Source of the DNA: CAZWLD01 sp964634685
GTDB lineage: Bacteria > Bacillota_I > Bacilli_A > Acholeplasmatales > JAEDCM01
Assembly (NCBI GenBank): GCA_964634685.1
Contig: CAZWLD010000003.1
Location: 44,088-108,087 of the forward strand
DNA length: 64,000 nt
Reading direction: 5' to 3'
A program made the translations under genes and the position numbers. Shown one piece after another: positions 52,880 to 62,054 of the stretch. The notes under the pieces are model-generated. The model was not told the DNA's origin and searched no databases. It saw nothing but the letters and a program-made list of their open reading frames with translations. The stretch's first letter is position 1. Every line of letters begins with the position of its first letter.

Positions 52880-53648
52880 TTAAATCACCTCTTACTTTTC
52901 TAATCATTTCCATACTATACCCCTTATTGAGCATCGAACCAATTATTTTATTTTCCAAATCTTTTCCCTGATATTTTTTTTCTAGTCTTTTTTGCAGCAC
53001 TTGGTATTCTCTTTTTGCAGAAACACCCTCATCTATATTATCTAATATTTTGCTGTTTTCTTCAACTATTTTTTTTACAAAAAATATAGAAAAACCTTTA
53101 CCAATTAGTTTATTGATGATTTTTTGTTTAAAGCCTTCTATGCTACCACTATGATATAATGAAAGCTCCTTTTTTACGATACTATTTAAGAGCTCCCTTT
53201 CATCATCATCGGTTATATTACTTAAAGCTTCTAAAATAATATCCTCATCAATGCCCTTATTTGAAAGCTCATTAGATATGAAATTTCTTCCCTTTTTATT
53301 TCGATTAATCAAGACAAAATTATTGGCGTATTTTAAATCATCGACATGGCCTCTTGATACAAAATATGCAAAGGCCTTATTGGCAAGCTCTATATCCTTC
53401 TTTTGCAAAAAATCCATTAATTCCCTTTGGCTTTTGGGGGTTTTCAAAAAAGCGTATCCATCCTCAATTAAAAAATCAAATCGAGTCTCCTCACTAAAAC
53501 GCGATACATCCTCTTTAGAAATAATCATTCCTTTACGTAAATAATTACGAGCCCAGGTATTTAGACTAACCTCAAATGAAGCTTCATCAGTTACAATCAA
53601 AACCCGTTTTTTTTGGTTGATTACATTTATTATTTCCAAAATAATCAC
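52860..53648 (-). CDS. recX: RecX-family regulator
   Basis: RecX proteins inhibit RecA filaments. The 262 residues contain tandem three-helix repeats: AFAYFVSRGHVDDLKYANNF with LSNKGIDEDIILEALSNI, and INKLIGKGFSIFFVKKIVEE, then IIGSMLNKGYSMEMIRKV. The listed GTG start overlaps the upstream S41 gene stop as GTGA; a TTG three codons on has better spacing from GGGAGCG and may be the true start. Translationally coupled to the S41 gene and to glgB. Confidence 0.85.
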   Translation of the reverse strand: MIILEIINVINQKKRVLIVTDEASFEVSLNTWARNYLRKGMIISKEDVSRFSEETRFDFLIEDGYAFLKTPKSQRELMDFLQKKDIELANKAFAYFVSRGHVDDLKYANNFVLINRNKKGRNFISNELSNKGIDEDIILEALSNITDDDERELLNSIVKKELSLYHSGSIEGFKQKIINKLIGKGFSIFFVKKIVEENSKILDNIDEGVSAKREYQVLQKRLEKKYQGKDLENKIIGSMLNKGYSMEMIRKVRGDLNESKEG

Positions 53649-55105
53649 GCTCCCAAGGCTTTTTGTAAAACATTATCATATAAATCCTGATTACTTCCAT
53701 AATAAAGGTAATAAATAAAATCCGCATCCGCTTGCGTTATGCGATTTCTTTCATAATCAGTATATTCATTATCAATAAAAAACCGATTTAAGGTCTCATC
53801 CATTTTTTTATCGAAATAGCCATCAATTCGGACACTATAGCCTAAAGCATTAAGCATTAAAGCAATATTTATTAATTGATCAGTATTAACAGTGTCATAC
53901 AAAATATCTCCGTCTAAGGATGGACTAGATAATAAATAATATGGTGAATCCCAGACGACAATATCTGGAGTCAAGCCAATTCCATGAAGATTCACTCTTT
54001 CTTCATCATAATAATACCATTTCCCTAAGGATATATGAATCGAATAGGAATCCGTTATTTGAACATCATGTTGGTATATGCCTTTACCATAGGTTTTTCT
54101 TCCAATAACCTCGTATCCCATATATGCTTGCATAACAGAGGCAAAAATCTCGGCGGCGGAGGCTGTCATTTCATCAACCAAAATCTTGATATCATAATCC
54201 TTTTTCTTTGTATTTTTATTAGCATAATAATCCTTCGTTTTATAAGTTAAGGTATTCCCATCATAATTATAGCCCTCAAGAGTAAACATCGGCTTATTAT
54301 CATGATCCTCCACAAAGAATTTCAAAATCTCATAAGCATTAGAAACTTGTCCGCCCAGATTACCTCTTAAATCAATAATTAATGTTTCCATGTTTGGAAC
54401 TAATCTTGGCAAATGAAACATTTCATCATCGACTAAATCATAAATTAAAAATCCATTTTCTAAATCATTTTCAAAGGAAGTTATTTTTAAATAACCAGTT
54501 TTATCATCAATTTTTCGGCTAGAGACAATTGGATCATAGACAATGATTTCTGAAGCTATATTATGCTCATAAACCTTATTTCCCCGTTTAGTTTTAAAAA
54601 CCATTTGATCAAGATCTTTTGATAAAAGCTCCTCAATTTCAAAATAAGATAAGGTTGCTACATCTTGATTCCAAAGGGAAATAATATAATCACCAGCCCG
54701 AACACCCGAACGATAGGCAGGACCATTATAAACGACATCCTTCACAAATATCTCTTTGCCTGCATAAGGAATTGACAAGGTTAGGCCAAAGGCCTTTTTC
54801 GAAAGTCCACCCCCATCAGATGATGGCGTAAAATCAGCAAAATAATTGCCTGTACCAAAGGTGAAGGGGTCACCAAGGCCCTCATATAAGCCATTTAACG
54901 CTCCCTCTAAAAGCTTATCTGGATTGGGTGATGAATAATGATATTTAATCAAAAAATTGTAAATCTCTTCAATTTGATTAAAGGGATTATAATCTGAAAT
55001 CGGTTCATTTGTTGTCGTATCTAAGGTTGTATTATCCGAACTTGTTGTAGTGCTAGCACATCCAAAAAGAAAAAATAACAAAAATATAATTACGATTTTT
55101 TTCAA
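53645..55105 (-). CDS. S41 (CtpA-like) C-terminal processing peptidase, lipoprotein
   Basis: A 486-residue secreted peptidase. Signal peptide with lipobox LFGCAS (Cys about 16). PDZ domain at about 100-185 (VVYNGPAYRSGVRAGDYI), then the S41 core: LIIDLRGNLGGQ, the catalytic Ser in EMTASAAEIF (Ser 316) and the catalytic Lys in RKTYGKGIYQ (Lys 341). The C-terminal 85 residues resemble a peptidoglycan-binding fold (ALMLNALGYSVRIDGYFD). It is directly downstream of a second S41 gene that lacks the lysine. Confidence 0.92.
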   Translation of the reverse strand: MKKIVIIFLLFFLFGCASTTTSSDNTTLDTTTNEPISDYNPFNQIEEIYNFLIKYHYSSPNPDKLLEGALNGLYEGLGDPFTFGTGNYFADFTPSSDGGGLSKKAFGLTLSIPYAGKEIFVKDVVYNGPAYRSGVRAGDYIISLWNQDVATLSYFEIEELLSKDLDQMVFKTKRGNKVYEHNIASEIIVYDPIVSSRKIDDKTGYLKITSFENDLENGFLIYDLVDDEMFHLPRLVPNMETLIIDLRGNLGGQVSNAYEILKFFVEDHDNKPMFTLEGYNYDGNTLTYKTKDYYANKNTKKKDYDIKILVDEMTASAAEIFASVMQAYMGYEVIGRKTYGKGIYQHDVQITDSYSIHISLGKWYYYDEERVNLHGIGLTPDIVVWDSPYYLLSSPSLDGDILYDTVNTDQLINIALMLNALGYSVRIDGYFDKKMDETLNRFFIDNEYTDYERNRITQADADFIYYLYYGSNQDLYDNVLQKALGA

Positions 55106-55112
55106 TTATCAC

Positions 55113-56477
55113 TCACGCTCCTAATAATTCTAAAGCTTTAATTAACTGCAAATCATTTTCTTCAACATAGGAAATAAATTTGCTGAAAATAATTTCGATT
55201 TCTTCACTAGATAAAATTAAAGAATTCGTTTCATTTTTCACTGCTAATAATGTTTTTTCATCTAAATAGCCATCTATTCTTATATCATGACCTAAAGTAT
55301 AAAGCATTTTTTGCACAGCCTTTGCTTCTTCACTTACTGTGTCTATTAATATATTACCTTGTACAACCGGTTTTTCCGTATCAAAAAATGGTAATTGTGA
55401 AATTAAAATGTTCGGCGTATATCCACCTTCAACATTTAATTTTTCTTGATTTTGGTTAAAGTAATACCACGAACCGGTTGTAATATGTAAATTACATTGC
55501 TCGTTTATTTTAATTATTTCCTGATGAGTGTTATGACCCCGAGTTTTATTTCCAATAATATCATATTCCATATATTCGCCTAAAACTGCCGCAAACATTT
55601 CCGCTTCACTAGAGGTATATTCATTAACTAAAACCTTAATATCATAATCCTTTTTTGTTAAAAAATAATTAGGAACACCCGTTAATGTTTCCTCCTCATA
55701 AGTGGTTGGGTTTTTACTTACAAGCTCAAACATTAAATCACCATTTTGACCAGAAACTAATTCTTGTAAAATTCCTCGGACATTATTTAAATTACCACCA
55801 TTATTATTTCTTATATCAATGATTAAGCCCTTAATACCGCTCTTTTCAAGTTCGCTTAATGCACTCTTAAAATCCTGATAAGCCTCCAAATTTGGACAAT
55901 CAAAGCTATTTATTTTAATATATCCTATTTCATCGATTGTTTTATAAGATACATATTCGTTAACGTAAAATGTATAAGGATTATGGACATAAATAACCAC
56001 ATCATCCCGCAAGATCTTAAAGCGACAATCATAAGACAATAATTCTTCAATTTCATTTAAGGATAGCTTCTCTGTATCGATTCCATTAATCGAGATAATC
56101 TTATCTCCTGATCTTAGATATTTACCATCAATAACCGTCGGATATCCATAAGACAAGGGAATTGATAATGATAAATTAAGTCCCTTCCCTTGATTTCTGT
56201 CATCAAAGACATAATCAAAGAGAGGATCCCCCTCAATAAAGGTATTAGGGTCATTTAACGCACTTGCCATTCCAAAAATGGCACCCTGGCATAATAATTG
56301 TTCATCTATATCTTCAAAAGAAACATTTTGGATAATATTATAAACCTCATAAAGTCGTAAGAAAGAATCTGGATATTTCGTTTTTTGGCGTTTCGCCACA
56401 TCATTAATTAAATATCCAGACGCAAAGGATAAAACTAAAATTCCTAAGGATAAAATACTAATCAATCCTTTTTTCAT
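55113..56477 (-). CDS. S41-family protein, probably catalytically inactive
   Basis: A paralogue of the neighbouring S41 peptidase: 454 residues, N-terminal signal or anchor helix (ISILSLGILVLSFASGYLI), PDZ-like region (about 100-165), core LIIDIRNNNGGN, and Ser 290 in NEYTSSEAEMF. The position of the catalytic lysine reads NKTRGHNTHQE, with His 315 in place of Lys, and the usual GKG is lost. The peptidoglycan-binding-like tail (MLYTLGHDIRIDGYLDEKT) is retained. The gene ends 8 bases before the active copy. A regulatory or scaffold partner is a plausible reading. Confidence 0.88.
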   Translation of the reverse strand: MKKGLISILSLGILVLSFASGYLINDVAKRQKTKYPDSFLRLYEVYNIIQNVSFEDIDEQLLCQGAIFGMASALNDPNTFIEGDPLFDYVFDDRNQGKGLNLSLSIPLSYGYPTVIDGKYLRSGDKIISINGIDTEKLSLNEIEELLSYDCRFKILRDDVVIYVHNPYTFYVNEYVSYKTIDEIGYIKINSFDCPNLEAYQDFKSALSELEKSGIKGLIIDIRNNNGGNLNNVRGILQELVSGQNGDLMFELVSKNPTTYEEETLTGVPNYFLTKKDYDIKVLVNEYTSSEAEMFAAVLGEYMEYDIIGNKTRGHNTHQEIIKINEQCNLHITTGSWYYFNQNQEKLNVEGGYTPNILISQLPFFDTEKPVVQGNILIDTVSEEAKAVQKMLYTLGHDIRIDGYLDEKTLLAVKNETNSLILSSEEIEIIFSKFISYVEENDLQLIKALELLGA

Positions 56478-57381
56478 TCAAAAGGCCTCCTTCTGTATTT
56501 TCCCTCTCCTCTTTTGTAAAGCCTTCACCTATGACCTCATTTGCCTTCGTAATATAAATAAAAGCCTTTGGATCAATGCTATTAACTAAGCTCCTTAAAT
56601 GAGCATATTGTCCTTTATTTAAAATACAAATAACCATTCTTTTTTTATCTCTGGTATAGCCACCAATAACATCAACTATCGTCGCTCCACGATTGATTTT
56701 AGTGAAAATCGCTTCGATGATTTTATCCTCTTCCTCAGTGATGATATAAAAGGCGCGTTTAGAAGATCCACCAACCGAAAAGACATCAATTAAATAACCA
56801 GTGAAGAATAAACAAATGACCGCAAAGATTCCTTTTTCAATGCCAAAAAACGCAAAACCAGCAATAATTATGGCTCCATCCATTGCATACATAACATACG
56901 AAAATGGCAAATGAAGCTTCTTTGAAACAATTCGCTCAGGCACATCCATACCACCAGTAGTGGCTCCATTTCGAATAACTAATCCTATTCCCACACCACT
57001 TAAAACAGCTCCAAAAATAGTCACAACTAATAATTGATTATTCGAAGAAATTTGATTATAAATCAATTCATTAGGAATGCGAAATAACTCGAAAATAGCC
57101 ATAAAGGTTGGTGATAATAGAGTGCTATAAACTGTTTTAAAGAAAAAAGATTTTCCTAAAAATATTAAACCTAATAATAAGCAAATAATATTTAATACAT
57201 AAACCATTACTGTTTCAGACAAACCAAATGAAAAATCAAAAATAATCGCAAGACCGGTAACTCCACCCACAACTAATTGACAAGGAGATAAAAAGAAATA
57301 AAAGCCCGCGGTCATTAAAAATACTCCTATTGTGATTTGAAGCAGATCCATAACGCGGTCACGCGTGAAAAATTTTCTCAT
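56458..57381 (-). CDS. YitT-family membrane protein
   Basis: A 307-residue inner-membrane protein of the YitT/DUF161 family: five or six helices between about 10 and 205, with the signature RNGATTGGMDVPERIVSKK in a loop, and a C-terminal DUF2179 cytoplasmic domain (about 210-290) with RGATIVDVIGGYTRDKKRMV. Function of the family is not settled. Its ATG overlaps the prfB stop (ATGA) and its 3' end overlaps the S41 gene start. Confidence 0.92.
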   Translation of the reverse strand: MRKFFTRDRVMDLLQITIGVFLMTAGFYFFLSPCQLVVGGVTGLAIIFDFSFGLSETVMVYVLNIICLLLGLIFLGKSFFFKTVYSTLLSPTFMAIFELFRIPNELIYNQISSNNQLLVVTIFGAVLSGVGIGLVIRNGATTGGMDVPERIVSKKLHLPFSYVMYAMDGAIIIAGFAFFGIEKGIFAVICLFFTGYLIDVFSVGGSSKRAFYIITEEEDKIIEAIFTKINRGATIVDVIGGYTRDKKRMVICILNKGQYAHLRSLVNSIDPKAFIYITKANEVIGEGFTKEERENTEGGLLNEKRID

Positions 57382-58478
57382 AAACTAACTTCCTTCTTTA
57401 GATATTGATTGATAAAATCATCGAGATATCCATCTAAAACCTGATTGACATTTCCAGTTTCATAATTCGTTCGATGATCTTTAACCATTGAATATGGATG
57501 CATAACATAGCTCCTTATTTGCGAACCCCAGCCAATTTCCTTTTGTTCACCCTTTAGGCGTGCCATTTCCTCTTCCTTCTTTCGTAATTCCAAAGAAATA
57601 AGCTTACTTTTTAAAATCATCATCGCCTTCTCACGATTTTTGATCTGACTTCTCTCATTTTGACAGGTCACAACAATTCCAGTCGGCTTATGGGTAATTC
57701 TGACCGCTGAATCAGTGGTATTTACGGACTGGCCGCCGGCACCACTACTTCGATAAACATCAATTTTGATATCCTCTTCATTGATTTCAATGTCAATTGA
57801 GTTATCAATTTCCGGAACAACCTCGCAGCTGCAAAACGATGTATGTCGACGGGCATTTGAATCAAATGGGGAAATTCGAACCAATCGATGAACACCACTT
57901 TCGGCCTTTAAATAACCATAGGCATTTTTACCCTTAATGGATATTGTCACTGATTTAATTCCCGCCTCTTCACCGGGAAGATAATCTAGGACCTCAACCT
58001 TAAAGCCTTTTAAAGCCGCATAGCGTGTATACATTCGGTAAAGCATTAATGCCCAATCCATCGATTCGGTTCCACCAGCACCAGGATGTAATTCTAAAAT
58101 AGCATTACAATTATCATATTCACCACTTAATAGAACCAAAACCTCAAAATTATCATAATGATGTTGGAAATTAGTAATAGCCAATTCCAAATCAGGTATC
58201 GCCTCATCCATACCCTCTAACACCATTTCATCTAAGGCTAAAAGATCCTCAAATTCACTTTTTAGATTGTTAACCTCCGAAAAATTATCCTTTAAATAAT
58301 TTAGTCGCGAAATTATTTTTTGGGCTTCTTTACGATCATTCCAAAAGTCTTCCTTTAGCATTTTTTGATCTAATTCACTAATTTCCTTTTGAACACTATC
58401 TAAATCCATCGCCAAAATCATATCATTTAAGCTCTTTTGATAATATTCAATAAATTTGTTAATTTCATATCTTTCCAT
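57378..58478 (-). CDS. prfB: Peptide chain release factor 2, without programmed frameshift
   Basis: Terminates translation at TGA and TAA. Motifs: FWNDRKEAQKI near the start, RISPFDSNARRHTSF including the stop-recognising SPF, and the peptidyl hydrolysis motif SSGAGGQSVNTTDS. The start chosen (MERYEINKF) has AAGGGTG at six bases; an earlier GTG is inside that site. The frame is continuous from the start, so the autoregulatory TGA frameshift found in many bacteria is absent. SecA lies upstream, as is common in Bacillota. Confidence 0.96.
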   Translation of the reverse strand: MERYEINKFIEYYQKSLNDMILAMDLDSVQKEISELDQKMLKEDFWNDRKEAQKIISRLNYLKDNFSEVNNLKSEFEDLLALDEMVLEGMDEAIPDLELAITNFQHHYDNFEVLVLLSGEYDNCNAILELHPGAGGTESMDWALMLYRMYTRYAALKGFKVEVLDYLPGEEAGIKSVTISIKGKNAYGYLKAESGVHRLVRISPFDSNARRHTSFCSCEVVPEIDNSIDIEINEEDIKIDVYRSSGAGGQSVNTTDSAVRITHKPTGIVVTCQNERSQIKNREKAMMILKSKLISLELRKKEEEMARLKGEQKEIGWGSQIRSYVMHPYSMVKDHRTNYETGNVNQVLDGYLDDFINQYLKKEVSL

Positions 58479-58499
58479 ATAAAACACCCTTCAAAAAAA

Positions 58500-58513
58500 G
58501 GCTCAGATGAGCC
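58500..58513 (-). terminator. Terminator between secA and prfB
   Basis: GGCTC, loop ATCT, GAGCC, then seven T on the minus strand, directly at the secA stop. It also sits just ahead of the prfB ribosome site, so some read-through is needed unless prfB has its own promoter. Confidence 0.75.
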
Positions 58514-61047
58514 TATTTACGATCTTTTGCCTCGCAGCAATACTTATACTTCTTTCCACTTCCACATGGACATGGATCATTACGTCCAATCTTCACAACA
58601 CGGACAGGTTGGCGTGAGGATTTTTCCTCTTCCTTTCCACTTGAAGCTTGAATTGGCTTATTAACCTCTTCACGCTCAAGGTTTGTTCGGATTTGAGCAC
58701 GAACAATATATTTAGCAACATCAACACTAATATTAAAGTTCATTTCCTCAAACATGTTAAAGCCTTCCTCTTGATATGTTACAAATGGATTTGATTGCCC
58801 ATATGATTGAAGACCTGATGATTGACGAAGAGCACTCATCGCATCGATATGCTTTGTCCAATAGGTATCGACAACTCTTAAAACAACAACCTTTAGGAAT
58901 TCTCTAAATGCTGCCTCATCAATAATTGTCTTTTTACGAGCAACCTCAGCATTAATTAATTCCATACATTTACTAATGGCCTCATCAACGGTTTTGCCCT
59001 CAAAATCGCTCGCCTTCAAAGTATCTGGGAAGAAAATTGAACCATTTAAGGCTTGAGCTAAGCCCTCACCATCAACATTGTGATGACGACTTTCATAATC
59101 TACATGGTTTTCAACAATCGCACTAATACCATTTTCAACCATTTGCATTGTTAAATCCTCAATGTCATCACGAGTGATAATTTCTGTTCTTTGAGCATAA
59201 ATGATTTCTCTTTGCTTACGCATTACATCATCATATTTTAAGACATTTTTACGGTTATCAAAGTTATTTCCTTCAATACGCTTTTGCGCATTATTAATAA
59301 AACGGGCAAACATCTTCGACTCTAGTGGAAGGGTCGTGTCCTTGTTATTAGAAAGGCTAGTAACCATTTCAATACGACGCTTAAAGGAATCACCACCAAA
59401 GCGTTGTAATAATTCATCATCCGCAGATAGGTAGAAGCGCGTATATCCTGGGTCTCCTTGACGACCAGAACGTCCTCGTAGCTGATTATCAATACGGCGT
59501 GATTCGTGGCGTTCACTACCTAAGACAGCTAATCCACCAAGCTCCTTTACACCTTCACCTAATTTAATATCGGTACCACGTCCGGCCATGTTTGTGGCAA
59601 TTGTGACAGCTCCAAGTTCACCAGCATGAGCAATAATCTCGGCTTCGCGTTCATGGTTTTTAGCATTTAAAACGTTATGCTTAATACCTTCCTTTTTAAG
59701 CAATTTACTTAATATCTCTGATGTTTCAACGGCAATGGTACCAATCAACAATGGTTGCCCTAATTGATGGCGCTCTTTTACTTCTTGAATTAGATATTTA
59801 TATTTCGACTCAACATCAACAAAGATAAGGTCGGTCGCATCCTCACGAATAACCGGTCTATTTGTTGGCACTTCAACAACATACATGTTATAAATATTAA
59901 CAAATTCCTCTTCCTCGGTTTTGGCTGTACCAGTCATACCCGCAAGCTTTTTATACATACGGAAGAAATTTTGGTAAGTGATTGTGGCTAGGGTAATTGT
60001 TTCCTGCTTAATTCTTACACCCTCCTTGGCCTCTAGGGCTTGGTGTAAGCCTTCATTAAACTGACGACCCTTTAAAATACGTCCGGTAAATTGGTCAATG
60101 ATTAAAACCTCATCATCCTGAACCATATATTCTTTATCACATGACATCGTATAATTAGCCTTTAAAGCATTGTTAATATGATGAACAAGGGAAACATATT
60201 TTAAATCATAAAGGTTATCAACATTAAACATTTTTTCAGCCTTTTCAATACCAGATTTCGTTAAGGCAACGGTTTTATCCTCGATATCAATTTCATAATC
60301 CTCGTCGGCTAAATATTTAGCAAAACGGTCAGCCTGGATATATAGATTAGCGGTATTTTTCGCACCACCAGAAATGATTAATGGTGTTCTTGCTTCATCA
60401 ATCAAAATGGAGTCAACCTCATCAATGATGGCAAAATTTAATGGTCGCATAACCATATCCTTAGCATATAAAACCATATGGTCTCTTAAATAATCAAATC
60501 CTAATTCTGCATTTGTCGAATAAACGATATCGCAATTATAAACCTCATGCTTTTGTTCAGGGGTTAAATCACGAATATTAAGACCGACAGTTAATCCTAA
60601 AAAGCGGAATAAATCACCGATTTCACCATCAGCCTCACGACGAGCTAGATATTCGTTAACAGTAACGATATGAACTCCTTCGCCGCTTAAAGCATTTAAA
60701 TAAGCGGGCATTACAGCGGTTAAGGTTTTTCCTTCACCGGTTTTCATTTCGGCAATATTTCCTCCATGAATTGCAACAGCTCCGACAATTTGAACAAAGA
60801 ATGGAGTCATTCCAGTTTTTCTTGTTGAAGCCTCACGGACAACAGCATAGGCTTCAGGTAAGAGCTTATCTAATGATTCTCCATTTTTATATCTTTCCTT
60901 AAACTCCGTTGTTTTATGTACTAATTCTTCATCAGTTAATTGTTTCATTGTATCGGCTAAAGCATCAACCTCTTTAGCTCTTTTAATACATCTACGTAAT
61001 TCTTTATTTGCTGGATCAAATAATTTTTTGAACACAGTTTTCACCAT
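58513..61047 (-). CDS. secA: Preprotein translocase ATPase SecA
   Basis: Motor that pushes unfolded proteins through SecYEG. The 844 residues include MKTGEGKTLTAVMPAYLNAL (Walker A), FAIIDEVDSILIDEARTPLI (Walker B/DEAD), TNMAGRGTDIKLG, and GRQGDPG. The C-terminus is the zinc-binding NDPCPCGSGKKYKYCC that contacts SecB or ribosomes in other bacteria. The N-terminus has several candidate starts (ATG, GTG and a later GTG before FKKLFD). Confidence 0.98.
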   Translation of the reverse strand: MVKTVFKKLFDPANKELRRCIKRAKEVDALADTMKQLTDEELVHKTTEFKERYKNGESLDKLLPEAYAVVREASTRKTGMTPFFVQIVGAVAIHGGNIAEMKTGEGKTLTAVMPAYLNALSGEGVHIVTVNEYLARREADGEIGDLFRFLGLTVGLNIRDLTPEQKHEVYNCDIVYSTNAELGFDYLRDHMVLYAKDMVMRPLNFAIIDEVDSILIDEARTPLIISGGAKNTANLYIQADRFAKYLADEDYEIDIEDKTVALTKSGIEKAEKMFNVDNLYDLKYVSLVHHINNALKANYTMSCDKEYMVQDDEVLIIDQFTGRILKGRQFNEGLHQALEAKEGVRIKQETITLATITYQNFFRMYKKLAGMTGTAKTEEEEFVNIYNMYVVEVPTNRPVIREDATDLIFVDVESKYKYLIQEVKERHQLGQPLLIGTIAVETSEILSKLLKKEGIKHNVLNAKNHEREAEIIAHAGELGAVTIATNMAGRGTDIKLGEGVKELGGLAVLGSERHESRRIDNQLRGRSGRQGDPGYTRFYLSADDELLQRFGGDSFKRRIEMVTSLSNNKDTTLPLESKMFARFINNAQKRIEGNNFDNRKNVLKYDDVMRKQREIIYAQRTEIITRDDIEDLTMQMVENGISAIVENHVDYESRHHNVDGEGLAQALNGSIFFPDTLKASDFEGKTVDEAISKCMELINAEVARKKTIIDEAAFREFLKVVVLRVVDTYWTKHIDAMSALRQSSGLQSYGQSNPFVTYQEEGFNMFEEMNFNISVDVAKYIVRAQIRTNLEREEVNKPIQASSGKEEEKSSRQPVRVVKIGRNDPCPCGSGKKYKYCCEAKDRK

Positions 61048-61067
61048 CCTTAATATACATCAATTCT

Positions 61068-61096
61068 ATAATACTATAAATTAAGTTTATTTACAA
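61068..61096 (-). promoter_or_regulatory. secA promoter
   Basis: TTGTAA (61091-61096), 17-base spacer, TATTAT (61068-61073). Confidence 0.55.
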
Positions 61097-61146
61097 GAAA
61101 AAACAAACATCAAGAGGACTAAACACACAACTTTCTCAAAAAAAAG

Positions 61147-61162
61147 GGCCTTTTTCAAGGCC
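61147..61162 (-). terminator. Terminator of hpf
   Basis: GGCCTT, GAAA loop, AAGGCC, then C and eight T on the minus strand. Confidence 0.85.
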
Positions 61163-61172
61163 ACAATTGCTT

Positions 61173-61721
61173 TTATTTGGTTTCAATAACTGCGTAATCT
61201 CCATCTTCTCTTACATAGGCAACGCAAACACGATTGGTTTCGCTATTTAAGAAAATATAGAAATCATGTCCTAATAATTCCATTTGCTCTAAAGCCTCAT
61301 TAACATCCATTGGCTTTAATTCAATTTGCTTATTACGAACTAATTGACTAGCTAATACTTCCTTTTCAAGGGAATCAATATCTAAATTAGGGTTAGCTAA
61401 TACTTCCTTAGTTCCCTCTTTTTCAAGTTTATTTTTTACTTTGTCGCGGTGCTTGCGAACTTGCGCAATTAGCTTATCAATTGCTTTATCGATAGCAGCA
61501 TACATATCCTGATCACAAACCTCAGCTCTTAAAATAAGGCTTTTCGTTGGAATTGTAATTTCAACCTTTTGATGATCATTGTAAACCTTGCATACGATAC
61601 GTGCTTCTTGAATTACGTTAGGTCCAAAAAATTGCTCGACCTTTTGAATTTTTTTGAAAGCATACTCATCAATTGCCTGAGTTGTTGTAAATCCATTTTT
61701 TCCTACGACTTCTACTTTCAT
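61173..61721 (-). CDS. hpf: Ribosome hibernation promoting factor, long form
   Basis: Dimerises ribosomes into inactive 100S particles in starvation. The N-terminal S30AE domain (MKVEVVGKNGFTTTQAIDEY through AAIDKAIDKLIAQVRKHRDK) is followed by a linker and the C-terminal dimerisation domain with GHDFYIFLNSETNRVCVAYV. The start chosen has AAAGGTGG at eight bases; an upstream in-frame start 45 bases earlier lies inside the promoter and is rejected. 182 residues is normal for the long form. Confidence 0.96.
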   Translation of the reverse strand: MKVEVVGKNGFTTTQAIDEYAFKKIQKVEQFFGPNVIQEARIVCKVYNDHQKVEITIPTKSLILRAEVCDQDMYAAIDKAIDKLIAQVRKHRDKVKNKLEKEGTKEVLANPNLDIDSLEKEVLASQLVRNKQIELKPMDVNEALEQMELLGHDFYIFLNSETNRVCVAYVREDGDYAVIETK

Positions 61722-61756
61722 ATAAAATTCCACCTTTCTTGTCTCTTGACAATAAT

Positions 61757-61785
61757 AGTATAGCATAAGAAAAGTGAAAATACAA
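61757..61785 (-). promoter_or_regulatory. hpf promoter
   Basis: TTGTAT (61780-61785), 17-base spacer, TATACT (61757-61762), with an upstream TG at the -10. Confidence 0.75.
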
Positions 61786-61794
61786 GCGTTTACA
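61781..61794. promoter_or_regulatory. cre-like box overlapping the hpf -35
   Basis: TGTAAACGCTTGTA on the minus strand matches the cre consensus at 13 of 14 positions. It covers the csp stop codon and the hpf -35, where binding would block the promoter. Confidence 0.5.
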
Positions 61795-61987
61795 TTTTAA
61801 TAACATTCGTTGCTTGTAGGCCTTTATCGCCTTTAACAAGGTCGAATTCGACAACCTCGCCTTCGGAAAGAGATTTATATCCATTAATCTTAATAGCTGA
61901 ATAATGAACAAAGATATCGTCATAGTTTTCCTTTACAATAAAACCGTAGCCTTTCTCATTATTAAACCATTTAACTTTTCCTGTCAT
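61790..61987 (-). CDS. Cold-shock protein (CspA family)
   Basis: A 65-residue single-stranded RNA/DNA chaperone. RNP1 KGYGFIV and RNP2 DIFVHYS are intact, in the five-stranded OB fold typical of the family. The start MTGKVKWFNNE has GAGGTGG at five bases; an upstream in-frame GTG overlaps the ribosome site. It has its own promoter and ends inside the hpf promoter region. Confidence 0.96.
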   Translation of the reverse strand: MTGKVKWFNNEKGYGFIVKENYDDIFVHYSAIKINGYKSLSEGEVVEFDLVKGDKGLQATNVIKM

Positions 61988-62006
61988 TTCTACCACCTCT
62001 AGCTAT

Positions 62007-62035
62007 ATATTAAGCGAAAAAACGGCTTTATTCAA
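62007..62035 (-). promoter_or_regulatory. Promoter of the cold-shock gene
   Basis: TTGAAT (62030-62035), 17-base spacer, TAATAT (62007-62012), with a very short leader. Confidence 0.6.
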
Positions 62036-62054
62036 TGAAATTTCATCCCAAAAG

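Noticed and set aside
57378..58487. Programmed frameshift in prfB
   Set aside because: The frame is continuous from a well-supported start and there is no early TGA.
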